From Oxytricha trifallax (taxonomy: Eukaryota > Ciliophora > Spirotrichea > Sporadotrichida > Oxytrichidae), in contig ARYC01000128.1 of the NCBI GenBank assembly GCA_000711775.1, positions 62,001 through 126,000 on the forward strand: DNA of 64,000 bases, in the 5' to 3' direction. Shown here one piece after another: positions 21,233-32,989 of this stretch. The notes beneath the pieces were generated by a model. It worked only from the letters and a program-made list of their open reading frames with translations. It was not told the DNA's origin and searched no databases. The first letter of the stretch is position 1. The number at the start of each line of letters is the position of its first letter. Position numbers and translations under genes: made by a program.

Positions 21233-22018
21233 ATGGAGTCAATGAATGATGCAATGAAAAGAGTGCAAGCACAAGAATTGATTCAAAGATTTAGAAGCAA
21301 GGAGGATTTGCACCGCTACCTGGTGCAGCAAGATAATGAACTCATAGTAACTAATCTTAACTATATAGTTGGTTTGTTCCTGCCAACGATGGAAGGCACT
21401 AAAATTTCATTTCTAAGAGCAATACTCTGCGAAGAGAAGAAAGCATTGAAAACTTAAGATGTAAAGTTTGCAGAGATTCCAAACTATCCAGAAATCTCAG
21501 TAACTAACTTATACGATGATACTATGAATGACCCAGAGGTTTCGCAGTACCTGCCTACTAAGAAGCAGTTGTCAAATAAACTACCCGAAAGAAACTATTT
21601 TTTTGCATACTTGCAACAATAAAAGGTGATTACTTGAAAGAAATTATTCAAGAATCTCATAAGAAAAGGTACAGCATCTCTTCAGAAGATAAGGACAAAC
21701 AAGGGATCAAGATAAGTGAGAGCTGGCTATCAGAGCTGCAGAAGCACCCTTATATTTCTAGTAAGATTTGTAGCTTAACTCTTTAGAAAAATCTGAAACT
21801 AGCATCTTCATGATGAAGAAAGAGAGCAAACTTCACAGAGAGCGAAAGTCGCAGACAAAGTAAGAAGTTAGCAAGAGACTTTATTCAAATATTTAGCCTC
21901 CAGAGTCAATGAACATAGATGCAGGAGCTGGCAGCAAGAGAAGAAACTTAGGAGGAGGGAAGCAAGAATAGAAGAAAAGAAAGAGAAGCCAGCTCCCTCT
22001 AAGGAATTCTAATTGTGA
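21233..22018 (+). pseudogene. TBE 22-kDa-type protein with frameshifts
   Basis: Starts MESMNDAMKRVQAQELIQ. Compared with the intact homologue at 56212 it has a one-base deletion near 21615 (after ERNYFF) and another shift near 21965, close to the C-terminus. The second intron is conserved (GTAAGATTTG..CTTTAG, near 21761). The first intron's donor is not GT here, and the stretch reads through. The C-terminal half is basic (KKRKR, HRERKSQ), which may mean nucleic-acid binding. Function unknown. Confidence 0.7.
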
Positions 22019-22027
22019 CTTATATAT

Positions 22028-23083
22028 TCATTAACTTAACTCTAAAACTTATTTATATACATTCACTCTCCCTTCATTAGCACACTTTTAAGCCAATAAA
22101 TTATCTACTCTCTTCGCTGAGCTTTTGATAAAGTCAACTGTATCGATAGGTAGGTCATGCATCAAATGGTAGAGCAGCAGCTTCTTGTAATGGCCTTTTA
22201 ATATACCCCAGTAGAACTCAATTCCATTAAACTATGGACTGTAAGGTACGTTGAACACTGGTGTTATTCTAAGTTGTTCATAACTCTTCCTTCTTTAGTC
22301 TTATGAACAGAAAGATTATCAACAAACAGTATTATCTCTTATTCAGGGTACTTCTCTCTCAGCTGTTCTTAGAACTTTATATACTGCTCTGTCTTAATAG
22401 AGCGAGGATGAATAACATAAGTTTCTAAACCAGTATCTTCACAAATTCCTCCAAGAATTGCCATCGTTTATACCTTGACTTTCTAGTCATATACTTCTAT
22501 ATTACTATGCCTCTTACAAGACTTCTAGATGAAAGTGTTGAAGGTAAACACAGCCTCGTCAGCATGAATAAACTAAATATTATTCTATAAGGCTCTCTGC
22601 ATTTAATTATAAATATAATTTAAGTTATGGTTGTAAAATGGCAGAGTGAAATCAATCACTCTCTTGATACGATTCACACCTTTGTAAGAGATACCATTTC
22701 GTTTATAAATGTTAGCAACAGACTATGCAGAGATCTTCAACTCAGGGAACTGGCGGTGAAACATAATAGCTCGTTGGTCAAGAGAGAAGTGAGCCAAATA
22801 CTTCAAAGTTTTTTCATTAATAAGATAGTCAATATGCTTCTATAGAAACTTTGACTGCCTCTTAGGCATTGAATTCAGCTATTATCGCTTTAGTTATACA
22901 GCTATAAGGCAGTGGGAGCGAACAGTTGAAGGACTTCTCTTTAAGAGTGCAATTGACTTATAATTAAGTACAGGTTTGACTTATTCACTATACATATCAC
23001 ATCCATATCGCAGTTTGAACACTAAATCTATATAATCTTCATCATAAATAGACCCCTAAAGCTTGCTATTTTTGTCTCGCATT
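22028..23083 (-). pseudogene. TBE transposase (42-kDa, IS630/Tc1-related) with two indels
   Basis: Start and stop are in register (352 codons), but an extra base at about 23041 shifts the frame and a lost base near 22285 restores it. The body shows the DDE signatures FIHADEAVF (first Asp), LFVDNLSVHK (second Asp), and YSPQFNGIEFYWG (Glu). A helix-turn-helix region lies in the N-terminal half. The enzyme would cut the inverted ends and join at ANT targets. The two compensating indels leave most of the catalytic core in a shifted frame, so this copy is probably inactive unless they are sequencing errors. Confidence 0.8.
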
Positions 23084-23166
23084 TAATTAATAACCCCAAC
23101 CCCTAACAAATTCCCTACAAATCAAAGCACTTATAAACCTCATTAAGGGGTTTTGGGGTTTTGAAT

Positions 23167-23990
23167 GCAGTCCTATCTCATACTTTCAAATTATTAATTA
23201 CATTTCATCAATAAAGTCCTTGTAACAAATTATTTAATTAAAAACTAAATTAATTATTTAAGTTAAAACTAAATTAATTATTTAAGTCAATAATTGGGAA
23301 ATCTAGGGTAGCATTATTAGTAGCATTAATTATATTATTTTTATTTATTTTATATTTAATTAATTTATAGTTTTGCTATTAATTTATTTAATTACCTAAA
23401 TTTTATCAATCTAAATGATATTAGTTCCCCTATTCAAGTCAAATTCATCCCAATTTTTATGAGGGTGATAGCTCTATAAATCAATAAGTATTTAATTATG
23501 ATTTAGTTGAAGTTAGATTAAATCATTATAGATCAGTAGACTTAACTGTATAATGGGAAATTATGTTTAAAAAACAAATATTTAACTGGGACTTGATATT
23601 AATAAAATCAATTGATATTTAAACCCATGAACAATAACAACAAATTGAAAGAGATCTCTATTAATTTCTAGTAAAAATTACAGCATTAATTTTATTTTAA
23701 CTACATCGAGAGTCCAAAGCATTATGTAAAGTTTTTCTTTAATAGTATATGTATATGCAAATGGAATTTTATCTACGATTTATTAATCAATCATGATAAT
23801 AAAAGTTAATATATAACAATTATTAATTCAACAACCTATCTTGCACCTTCTCTGTTTCATGGACATGAAAAAATAATTTTCAAAGAATGATTATGTAGTT
23901 CTACTTCGGTTCAGGACGTTGACACCCACAAATCGATCAAAAATATATAATAAGCCAGAGGATATAGGCAAGCTTTTTGGCATTACAATA
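23167..23990. other. AT-rich spacer
   Basis: No gene supported. The first bases right of the TBE do not resemble the missing half of element 1. A slightly GC-richer patch near 23420-23480 has no convincing frame. Confidence 0.5.
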
Positions 23991-24788
23991 CATTAGGTTA
24001 AAATGATCTGTCAATAATCTAAAGAAAATAAAAGGAGAAATAGCTAAGATAATCCTCGTACAAGGACTACCCTTAAAAGAGAACATTTAGAATATTTTCT
24101 AGATAAAAACACTCATGAGCAATGGCTTGGGTACTCTTTGAAACTTGGGATCGTATGTTTCATAGAGAGTTTTCAGACCTTACCATATCTTCTTCTTAGA
24201 TTTACTATCTATACAAAAAACAAAATAAAATATAAAGTGATAAAATCAAAGTCTAAGTTGACGCCCTCAAAACTTTAGATCATTGAAGAGGCACGATTCA
24301 AAAAATTTTCAGCTCTATAAAAAATGATCAATGATGGGGTAAAAATTATTTATGGATGAGATTGTCTTCAAGCCCTATCAAGTAAAAGAAGTTAAGAAAT
24401 GGGCCAAGCCTGGATTTAATTTGAGAACTATAAGGAAGGGCTGAAGCTGCAGACATAAGCCGCCGTTGTATGTATCAGCCTCGAAGAAGTGTTGGAAAGT
24501 TACTATATCAAGACAAAATGAATAAAAATTGAGGACTTAGTGTCGATGATCGAGTACTTAGAAGTAAGAAATCATGAAAAAGTTATATCGATATTTTGGG
24601 ACAACTTAAGGTCGCACAATAGCAGTAGGGTAATAGGGAAGATCAAGAGTTATGGATGGGAGACTATGTTTAACGCGCCATTCTATTCGAAATTTCATAG
24701 TGTTAAAGAAGTTTTTTCCCAAATTAAGCACCATTATAAGCAAGAGGTGGTTCGATTAAACTTCAGTTTTAGCATAATTAGCAAATAA
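23991..24788 (+). pseudogene. Decayed IS630/Tc1-type transposase
   Basis: Pieces of one protein lie in shifting frames. A helix-turn-helix-like N-terminus is near 24030-24200. A first DDE motif region is near 24345-24400 (Asp-Glu-Ile-Val-Phe). ISIFWDNLRSHNSSRV (second Asp) is near 24587, and FNAPFYSKFHSVKEVFSQIK is at 24676-24735, the family's PYSPxxNPIE block with Asn-Pro-Ile replaced. The final Glu is kept. It is different from the TBE transposases. Terminal repeats were not found. Confidence 0.6.
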
Positions 24789-24997
24789 TATTAATTAGCG
24801 AGTCAATAGAAAGTGTTTCCACAATATTTATTGAGAGAATTTTTAGCGATATATTAGAATGATGAAAGATTTTTTATCGTGATATATTGACATTATTTAA
24901 TTGAATAATTTGTCATAGCACTTACAATTTATTCCATATCCACATCTCCATATGCTTTTTCCAGTATTTGACTACATCTTATCTAGGTCCTCTTATA

Positions 24998-25500
24998 TCA
25001 TATTTATAGGTTCTCCGAGGTCAGCTTCTTACTTAAAGTCAGCAAAGTTCTGACTGAGTTCATGGTACTATCTTTTCTATGTCTCCTTTCGTATATTTAA
25101 CCGCTTTTCTTTTTTATTCTATAATAATGGTTATTCGACATATTTGAGATACTTGAAAAGAATGCCTATTGCTAAATTTTCTTGAATATATACTCCCTTA
25201 TTTAAATTTAAGCCTTTTTCTCTTCCTCTGCATCAGAAATATTTCTTAATATATTGGCATGTTAGATCAGGTTGCTTAAAAACTGAGGATATCTGGAGCC
25301 TAGGACTCCATAGAAGTACCTTCTATCTGGGAGGATCTTGTAGTCATTATAATAATTCATGAAACTCTTGAATTTTTAATCCTCTACCATATGATAGAAT
25401 ATTTTTCCAACAGAAAGTTCCTAGTAGTAAGGAACGTTGAAAGCCAATAATCAGCTGCTTTTTCGCAAGTCTAGGTCGTCTTTTAAAAATCTCTTAAGAA
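24998..25500 (-). CDS. Unrecognised ORF, possibly transposon-derived
   Basis: Open in the ciliate code from about 25500 to TGA at 24998. It contains AFNVPYYQELSVGKIFYHM, then FMNYYNDYKILPDRRYFYG and a basic C-terminus. The spacing (Ala-Phe-x-Val-Pro-x-x.., then ..Leu-Pro-Asp-Arg-Arg) faintly recalls the N-terminal region of hAT/BED transposases, but I cannot confirm it. An upstream TGA near 25480 and no clear start suggest a fragment. A zinc-finger/MT-A70 pseudogene lies to the right on the other strand. Confidence 0.35.
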
Positions 25501-26290
25501 TCTCATGATTACTTGGTCATTTGCAGGCAAATAATACCCTCCTAAAAGCAATATAAATAAAAACGATTACTATTAAATTTCAAGAAAAGTATGATATCAC
25601 TTTTAGAGCTAAACTTGCATTAAAGTTCTATGATATCATGGTCCCTAACTTGACTATCAAGATCAATAATTCTAAATAGTTTTTGTTAATAACTAATAAG
25701 TCAACTTTTTATAAATTTAATATTACCATTGTCTTCCTGAACCTAGTCTAGGTTAGTCTGAGTATATGATTTTAAAGCTAGCCAGAAAGTTACCAGTAAA
25801 TATGATTATATTTTATAATATTTAAGCCTTTTATAGCACTAAATTTATGGTAATATTAAGCTCTAAATTTTGATTGGCAGTCTTCAATACTATAAAGCAA
25901 GTTCTCTATCCATATAAATTGTAAAATTGCCAAAATAATGTACATTTAGCCGGAGCCAGGAGTCAGCAAGTTTTTAACTTTGTTCTCTCAAGACTTAATC
26001 AATAGAGATGGACTATGAAAGTTTATCAAAACATTAATTTGAATTAGTTAATGAATTAAACTGCTATTAATACCATTTATTTTGTAAAGATCATGATTAA
26101 GTTAATATAGTATAACTCAGGGTATTATTACTTACTTTGAAATTGATTTTAATTTTAATATACTTTATTCTTTTTATATCAAACATAATCAAACTACAGT
26201 ATTATAATCGAATTATTATTTTAAAGCATAATTTCAAAACTGTTTTAGTTTATTATTGTGAATTATAATAATTTAATATAATTTTTATAT
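25501..26290. other. AT-rich spacer
   Basis: No supportable gene. A short GC-richer patch at 25945-25985 partly mirrors, in inverted order, words in 26330-26370 (CAGGAGTCAG, GCAAG), perhaps the end of a small repeat. Confidence 0.4.
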
Positions 26291-26295
26291 CAATC

Positions 26296-27402
26296 AATGC
26301 CACTTCTGATGGGGCAAAAGCATGACTCTTGGCTGAAAAATTCTCTTGCCTGACACCTGACTCCTCCCCAATATTCAATCCCATGGTAAGTAAAGCAACT
26401 ATTGCGATGATAAATGTTTATAATCAAAAGTTTATCGAGCTTCAAATATAATTTTTAGCAAATGATTCCTATCATTGACCACACAGAACTAGACAATTGC
26501 CAATACTGCGAGTCCACACATGAAAGCAAGCATGCCCTTAATCAACTTATAAGCGCATTTCACAGATATCATCACATATTATAAAAACAGAAACATTAGA
26601 TAGCAGGAATTGCCCCTACTGTGATCAAGGTTTTAAAAAACAAGTAACTGCAAAAGACATATCGATAGGTGCTTGAAAAGAGAATTAAAATGAAAAAGTT
26701 TGAAAAAAAAGAAAAGCCTAAGAGACCTTTAAGGTATAAATGAGGATCCTGTTATGGTGCAAATTAAAATTCCAAAACATCATAAATTAATAACAAAAAA
26801 TTAAAAAATTAAAAAGCTGACTAATAAGCTTCTCTCTGAAAATATTTACTATGGTTATGTTTGGCACCTCAAAATATGGAAATAAATTAGAGAAGATATG
26901 CTGAAGCGTAATGGCCAACTTTATGATGCAATCATGATGGACCAACCATTGAGAATTAAGTAAAAACTTCCTTACCCAACATTATGCCTATAGAATTTAC
27001 TTAAGAACGAGGACTCTTGATAATATGGATAGTAAATAAAAAAAGAAATTGGCAGAGAAATTCTTAGAAATCCATGGGTATAGAGAAGTTGATAAGTGCG
27101 AATGGTTTAAAATTACTAAAAATGAAAGACTGCACCATGGGTAAAGTAGGTACATCTCCCATGTACATGAAAAATCCATAATTGCAACTTAATGGGATAT
27201 CTCAGATATTTTTAAATACATGCAAGTTGATAGCGTCATGATGGCAAACATGGGAAAGTACTCTTAGAGGCAAAAATTAATCTACGATTATATTCAGCAG
27301 ATGGTTCCAGATAAATTAAATCTCGAGATATTTGCGAAGCCACACAATTAAAATCCAGAATGTGATATGTTTGGTAAATAAGTATAGAGTCTAGACTATT
27401 GA
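26296..27402 (+). pseudogene. Zinc-finger plus MT-A70 (adenine N6-methyltransferase family) pseudogene
   Basis: An intron at 26386-26458 (GTAAGTAAAG..TTTTTAG) is followed by two finger-like motifs, DNCQYCESTHESKHALN and NCPYCDQGFKKTSNCKRHI. A basic linker leads to an MT-A70 domain: YDAIMMDQPL where active enzymes have DPPW, KLPYPTL, LIIWIVNKK, CEWFKITKNERLHHG, HEKSIIATQWDISD, and LEIFAKPHNQNPECDMFG (normally LELFxRxHNxRPGW). At least two frameshifts occur (near 26640 and 27010-27050). The altered DPPW motif argues against catalysis. MT-A70 relatives make RNA or DNA m6A; in Oxytricha a DNA 6mA complex uses this family. Ends at TGA 27402. Confidence 0.75.
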
Positions 27403-29690
27403 TAGTTTGTAGAGTGAATAGAAGTGTTTTAATTAATTTGCAAAAATACATTAAATAATTTAAACGTATAACATATCATGAAAGAACAATTTTTCTGTAG
27501 AATTATAATTTAAATAATCTTCATTTGGTTTTACTATGTTAAAAAATTAAAAATTTTTGAATATAATTTTCTGATTTATCTTTCGCAAAACAATTCATAG
27601 TAAACCGAAGATAGTTTTCTTAACCTGAATCGTTATAGTAAGTTCATTAATGAACTGTTAGTTTGCTCAATTTATTTGATGTTGTCCATAAATTACAAAT
27701 GCATGTCTTACATTCCTCTATTGAATTTATATACTATCTTGCAATTATAAGATTTAAGTATATGGATGAGACTAAAGAGGGAAATTCAATCTTTACACAT
27801 TAATTAAGCCTTCTTATGTGAGAACCTTGGTAATAGATGTGAGAAGTAAATCTTCTGAATTTTATATCAATATCATTATTTATTATATAATGCAAATTTA
27901 AGGTGATTGTTTAACTTACCATTAAAACTATCAAATTATATTCACATATTATGTCATAAAACTCCTCTTAAAATGGGTAATTTTAATAAAGCTGTTTAAA
28001 GCTATTATAATTCGAATGTTCAAATTATTAAAATGATACAATGAGGAAACAATTAGAGGTTTAAAGTTGATGAAATTCAAAAAAAAATAATAATCATTGT
28101 ATAGCTCTCATAACCGCATTATTTAGATCAAAGCTAAGAAATTTATTAATTGTGTATCAATATAACTAACCTCTAAAGGAAATGAATAAACTTATAGATT
28201 ATAACCATATTTAACTTAAAGAAAAATAATTAGTTTCAATATAAAATTGTAAAATTTTAATTCTGTAAATTAAAAGGTATAAAAGATATTAGCATTCAAC
28301 TTGATAAGATAAAGAAATTATTATGGATATTGGAAAGTAGATTTTAAGCCTTTTTGGGGCAATTTAGATACTGATTTGATTTTTGATAAATATTTTATTT
28401 TTTTTGAAAATCTCCAAAATCCCTATTTTTATGTGAATATATATAAAAACCAATTGAGAATCAAGCATGCTCTGAATCATCATTTCCACTACTAGAAATA
28501 TCGTACACATCGTGTCTTATTCTAATATAATACTTTGAATTGAAAGGTCACTTGGCATGGTGGTCTAAGGAGTACTTCAAAATTCCCTCTTATAATAGAA
28601 ATTTCTCGCTTTTCTAGTCATACTCAAACTGCTATTATCGAGGTTATCAAAACCTTTCCTACCATTTTAATTGCTTTCCTACTTTTTTATAATCCTTTTC
28701 TCTTCATTTATAGACGCTTGGGGTCTCTCAACTCATATAGATATAGAAATAATGCTCTACTTTGGAAAGTGGATTTTTGTCCTTTTTTTGTCAATTTTCA
28801 TAGATTTTAGAAATTTCAATAAAATATTTTATTTTTTTTTAAAATTTAAAAATCCTTATTTTTAGGGTATATTGGTTAAATTCCTAAGTAATTCAATTTC
28901 TTTATTTTATAAAAGTAAATAAAAAATTCCATTACTAGATTGAATTTCATTTATTACTTCATACTCTTAGGCAACTACTCTCGATATAGATAGTTAGAGA
29001 TCATAGTTTTTGATTTCTTATTTCAAGCATAAATCCACTGAATATCACTAGATGATTTCTCTGATAGAAAAAGCATATCTAAGTTAAAACTGCTTGGAAT
29101 ATACTTTTTTGTTTGCCTAAAGTCATCAGAAAATTTATATTTCTACTTTTACTGCTTACCAAGATATCTACAATTAATCAATTTTATTCTTTTCTATAAA
29201 AGACAATGTATAGCTACTAATTTTTGAGTGCCTTGCATGTATTTTATCATTAATCAAATCTTCCATTTCATTTATATATCAAAATTTATATGTAGACATA
29301 CTCAGATATTACTACCCTTTGCATTATGTATTATAAATTAATTCTATTCTCACGCAATTTACCTTGATAAAGATCATTTTGGATCTAAGTTTTTTTATTA
29401 CCTATGAGAACTTTTCTAATTATTAGATTACTTAATACTCGCAATCAATCATAATTGAAGCATTGCATTTAATGAATTGTACTTATTTTAATGATTTTAT
29501 TCTAGTCTTACTATACGCTTTATTATTTAACTTTTCTTAAATGTTCTCTCTTTTGTTATTTGTTATATATTTTTAAATTGTAATATATTTATAATAGTTA
29601 AGATTGCCATTATTCATCTTTAAATTTCTGACATACTTTGATTTAAATTATTTCTTAAATTTGTTTAAATATATATATTAAAATTTAATG
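27403..29690. other. AT-rich region without recognisable gene
   Basis: About 2.3 kb. Short open stretches exist on both strands, but none is conserved or compositionally distinct. Two similar ~110-bp passages (about 28285-28440 and 28715-28865, sharing GGAAAGT..TTTTTGT / TTTTTGGGGCAATTT-like words and CCTTATTTTTA..) look like a diverged repeat. Confidence 0.45.
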
Positions 29691-29939
29691 GAAAATATAG
29701 AGAGACTAATAACTTATTAGTGGGCACAGTCGTCGTTAGTAAGTCTTAATAGTTTTTATTCATAAAAATTAAATTAGAAATTATAAGTGAGTTATCAGGA
29801 GCCTATTTATATAAAAGATTGTAAAATATTGAGAGAAGGAATTTTAATTAATAAATATTACTGATGCAATAGAGTCTGTGTTAATGTTTGTAGATAGTTT
29901 GTTATTAAGTACTGACTAAAAGCAAATGCTTTATTTATT

Positions 29940-30404
29940 AGAAATGAGCGTCATACAATATGTTGAAGTTCACCAAGTTTATTGAATTCAATAACCTCCC
30001 AGTAATGTCTAGATTGTGCAATTTTTGGTTATCGTTTTGAGATAGTACAACTCTCCAGGTAGTCTACATAATTCTTTCATCATCCACCTCTTTTATGCCA
30101 TCTTTATTTTCAGACTAACTTTGCAGTCTATCTCCTAGGTAAAAATAGTAAAAGAAAAAGCTGATGAACCACTTATAACAATTGTACCCAAGAAATAAGC
30201 ATTTCCAGAATCTAAGATATCTTTATAACTATTTTTCCAGCCTTCTGTCTACCTTATTTTTACTTCAATCTTTATAACAGATAATCCTGTGATATCAGAT
30301 ACCTTTTCGAGATATTCAAAGTTGTCCCTTTGATAGTTGCAATAGAATTCATCAAAGATTTTTTTCGAATTTAGTAGCTTAATTATTTCTTCAATTTGAG
30401 ACTT
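29940..30404 (-). CDS. Unknown protein, downstream exons of a minus-strand gene
   Basis: Open from 30404 leftwards. It contains FDEFYCNYQRDNFEYLEK and IKIEVKIRQTEGWKNSYKD. A 38-nt intron at 30135-30172 (GTGGTTCATC..TACCTAG) is needed to keep a good frame; after it come DERIMQTTWRVVLSQNDNQ and LDITGRLLNSINLVNFNIL. The 3' end is not determined because the frame stays open into AT-rich sequence. It probably belongs with the segment at 30556-31299 on the same strand, separated by an unresolved ~150-bp insert. No family recognised. Confidence 0.5.
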
Positions 30405-30555
30405 TCAGTATTGCAGTCGAAATTAGGTGTAAACGGGGGATTGGAATTGGTGCGCGCTTAATGGCACCATTCGACGTTACTCGCGCTTCACACGACGGTG
30501 TAATGTCCGACCAAGATATCTCCTAGGGGAGCCGAGATATGCGAGCATCATTGTT

Positions 30556-31299
30556 TCAAAAAGGCCATTTGAATTCCCCAAAATGATGGTATACACTTAT
30601 AGTGTCGATTACTTCGGATATGGAAACTAGATCATTATAATTAAACAAGCCAACTTCTTCAGCATGCTGCCTTTTTTAGATCTGGATTTAGCTCTTTTCC
30701 TCTATGTTGTTTTGTAGGTTGTTTTGCGGATTTTCCTACTATCTAGAGGATTTTACTGATGATGAATTGCACTAGTCAGTAGGAGGCAGGGGAACTTGTA
30801 GCAGTTTTCTGTACGCTCCGAGTTCCTTGCCTTTTTGACCAACGGAGTTTCCATCCACTCTCGTACTTGAGAGCTTCAATATGACTACTTCGCACCAAAG
30901 GGAACTGGCTCAGATGCCAAGTGAATCGAAGTTGATGTATGTTTAGGTAGGAGTGAATACAAGGCTTTCTATCACCACTTGCACTTTCAGCCTTTGCGCT
31001 TACTCTAATAGTTCCACCTCGAAGACAGTTGCCACATCATGCGCTTCTATATCATAACATCTTTTCACCGTTTAGTGACCCCCAAGATCTGTAGGAATTG
31101 TCAGATTTTATAAGTGATCAATGAACCATACAGAGTTGACATGTTATTATGAAAGCCTAGAAAGGAAAGCATTAGCATTTGTCTTCAGTTTGGTAATGAC
31201 TATGTATATGTGGCCACCCTTTTCTTCCATACATTTTAGCCTGTTGGTTGGTACTCTTGCCGCGTCATGATGGGTGGTCAGTTATCGGCAAGCTTGAGT
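30556..31299 (-). CDS. Unknown protein, upstream segment in a GC-enriched island
   Basis: 247 codons with only one TGA (30910-30912), which is low for this strand. The first half has HIYIVITKLKTNANAFLSRL, SVWFIDHLQNLTIPTDLGG and AHDVATVFEVELLEQAQRLK. The second half is Gln/Asn-rich. G+C is around 45% against 20-25% in the surroundings. A Met at about 31229 could be the start. The TGA means this is either two segments split by an IES or intron near 30910, or a pseudogene. No family recognised; strand choice rests on the open frame. Confidence 0.45.
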
Positions 31300-31399
31300 T
31301 CACTCTTGCTTCCCTCTTCACCATCATGGCTGTGTAGGCTGAGTTGCTTGAGCAATTATTAGAAGCAATGTCCTCCTTATGTATTATTCTAGTTACCTT

Positions 31400-32985
31400 T
31401 AGAGTCACTATGAGTAACGGATTTTAATAAGAATATATCATATAATTCCACTTTTAAATTGACTGTATTAAGAATAAAGTAGTTCCATAGAGTGATTAAA
31501 CTGAAACTTATTTTATTTATGACCCAGATAATTTGAATTAAATTTTTCTACTTCCTTATTTGAATATAATTTACTCTTTTAGAGGAAGTTCCTTTTTAAT
31601 AATCTAAGAATATGTTTTTATTAAATATTACATTAATATAATTTCTATTCTTTCAATATTGTTTACTTCTTAAATTATTATTACTTTAAATTTATAAAAT
31701 AAAAGACTAATAAAATTTGTGATAAGAAGATTGTTATTTTTAATCAAAATATTTATACTATATACCAATCTTTTAATCAATTAATTTACTTATTAGTTTA
31801 AAAAAAGATATAATGTTATGGGGTTTGAACCCTTGTCATAATTATTTGAATCATAATCAAAATCATCTGAACATATAATTAATTTTTAATGTTTGAAAGT
31901 CTCAATTATGTTTATATATATCAAGTAAATAGTAAACCTCTCTAAATACCATTGCGTTTTCAATTTTAGATTTCTCATACAGTCATTAAAGAAAATTTCA
32001 AGAACTAAAAGGAAATACTATAGCATTTTTCCTATCAAAATAAGAAGAAAAACTTTGCATTTTAGAATATTTCTTAAAAGAGCTAAGAAATCATAATTTT
32101 ATTTAGCAAAAATAGAAAAATATAAACTATCAAAACAGAACATGATAAGTGAAAGTATAGTAATAGGAGGTTCAAAATTGAAGTTTCTATAATTTTTAAA
32201 TAAAAATTGTAAATATCAGAGAGTATTTTAGATTATACACTGCTCAAAAACCAAAATATTTTAAGTCGTAGTTTTAATTAATTAATGAATTGTTTTGATT
32301 ATTTATTACAATCTTCTTATCACAAATTTTATTAGTCTTTTATTCATTAAATTTATTCATATTTTTAAACTCTTATAGAAGATTGTTACTAGTTAATGCT
32401 TATAACTTTACAATTTTTTAGGTTCAAAATAAATATGATACAATTTATAATTTTTACTATTAAATTGCCATTTAAACACCAACAATGTGAACAAATGAAG
32501 AAATAAATCAATCAACGGAATTAAGTGCCAATTTAATAACAGTTATATTGTTTTTAAAATTGGCTTAATTGTGAATTACTCATTAATTAATATTAAAATT
32601 GATAAATTATATTATTTTTAATATTGTTATTCAACAGAAATGTTGAATTAAATGATTTAAATAATTAAATTCAATTCATTTACGATTTAGTATAATTATC
32701 TTATGTTGTTTTATTCATTGAAATTATAATTATTGTTAAGGATCAGGCACTCAAGCAATCTATCAGAGTGGCTACTTTTTATATGTTATCGACTTAACAG
32801 CTGTTCAGTCATGCTACATACACTAATTCTTTACTGTGTATAATTCATTAGTGATTAGAAATGAATTCTTGTTAATTGAAGTATTTCGTGGGTAATTAGA
32901 AGGAGTATTACTTTTACTCAACTAAGTAATTAGATTCTACTTTAATGTTCATTAAGTAATCCATTTTAAAATTCATAGTCGAGTA
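31400..32985. other. AT-rich region containing an inverted-repeat element
   Basis: No coding frame supported. It contains the MITE-like pair described at 31698-32342. Confidence 0.5.
31698..32342. mobile_element. MITE-like element with ~35-bp inverted repeats
   Basis: The sequence ATAAAAGACTAATAAAATTT and the following GTGATAAGAAGATTGT occur at 31698-31734 and, inverted, at 32308-32342. The ~575-bp interior has no ORF. Target-site duplication could not be defined because the flanks are low-complexity. Confidence 0.6.
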
Positions 32986-32989
32986 TAAT

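Larger units (their letters stand above)
19162..23163. mobile_element. Complete TBE transposon (element 2), 4002 bp
   Basis: Perfect 78-bp inverted repeats (19162-19239 and 23086-23163) start CAAAACCCCAAAACCCC, i.e. telomere-type C4A4 repeats. The element is flanked by the 3-bp target duplication AAT (19159-19161 and 23164-23166). It carries the three standard TBE ORFs: minus-strand zinc-finger/kinase, plus-strand 22-kDa type and minus-strand transposase. In Oxytricha such elements are removed from the developing somatic nucleus, and TBE transposases are reported to take part in genome rearrangement. The identical termini suggest a recent insertion. Confidence 0.95.

Noticed and set aside
27236..27451. 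Minus-strand ORF of 71 aa
   Set aside because: It is antisense to the MT-A70 block, whose family motifs are on the plus strand.
28555..28580. tRNA A-box-like TGGCATGGTGG
   Set aside because: No matching B box or cloverleaf could be built downstream.
30430..30545. rRNA fragment in the GC-rich patch (TGGTGCGCGCTTAATGGCAC)
   Set aside because: It did not match conserved SSU, LSU or 5S blocks I could recall; no secondary structure was evident.
31815..31835. Possible tRNA T-arm (GGGTTTGAACCC)
   Set aside because: On either strand there is no acceptor stem, D-arm or anticodon arm at the right spacing; it is a short palindrome.
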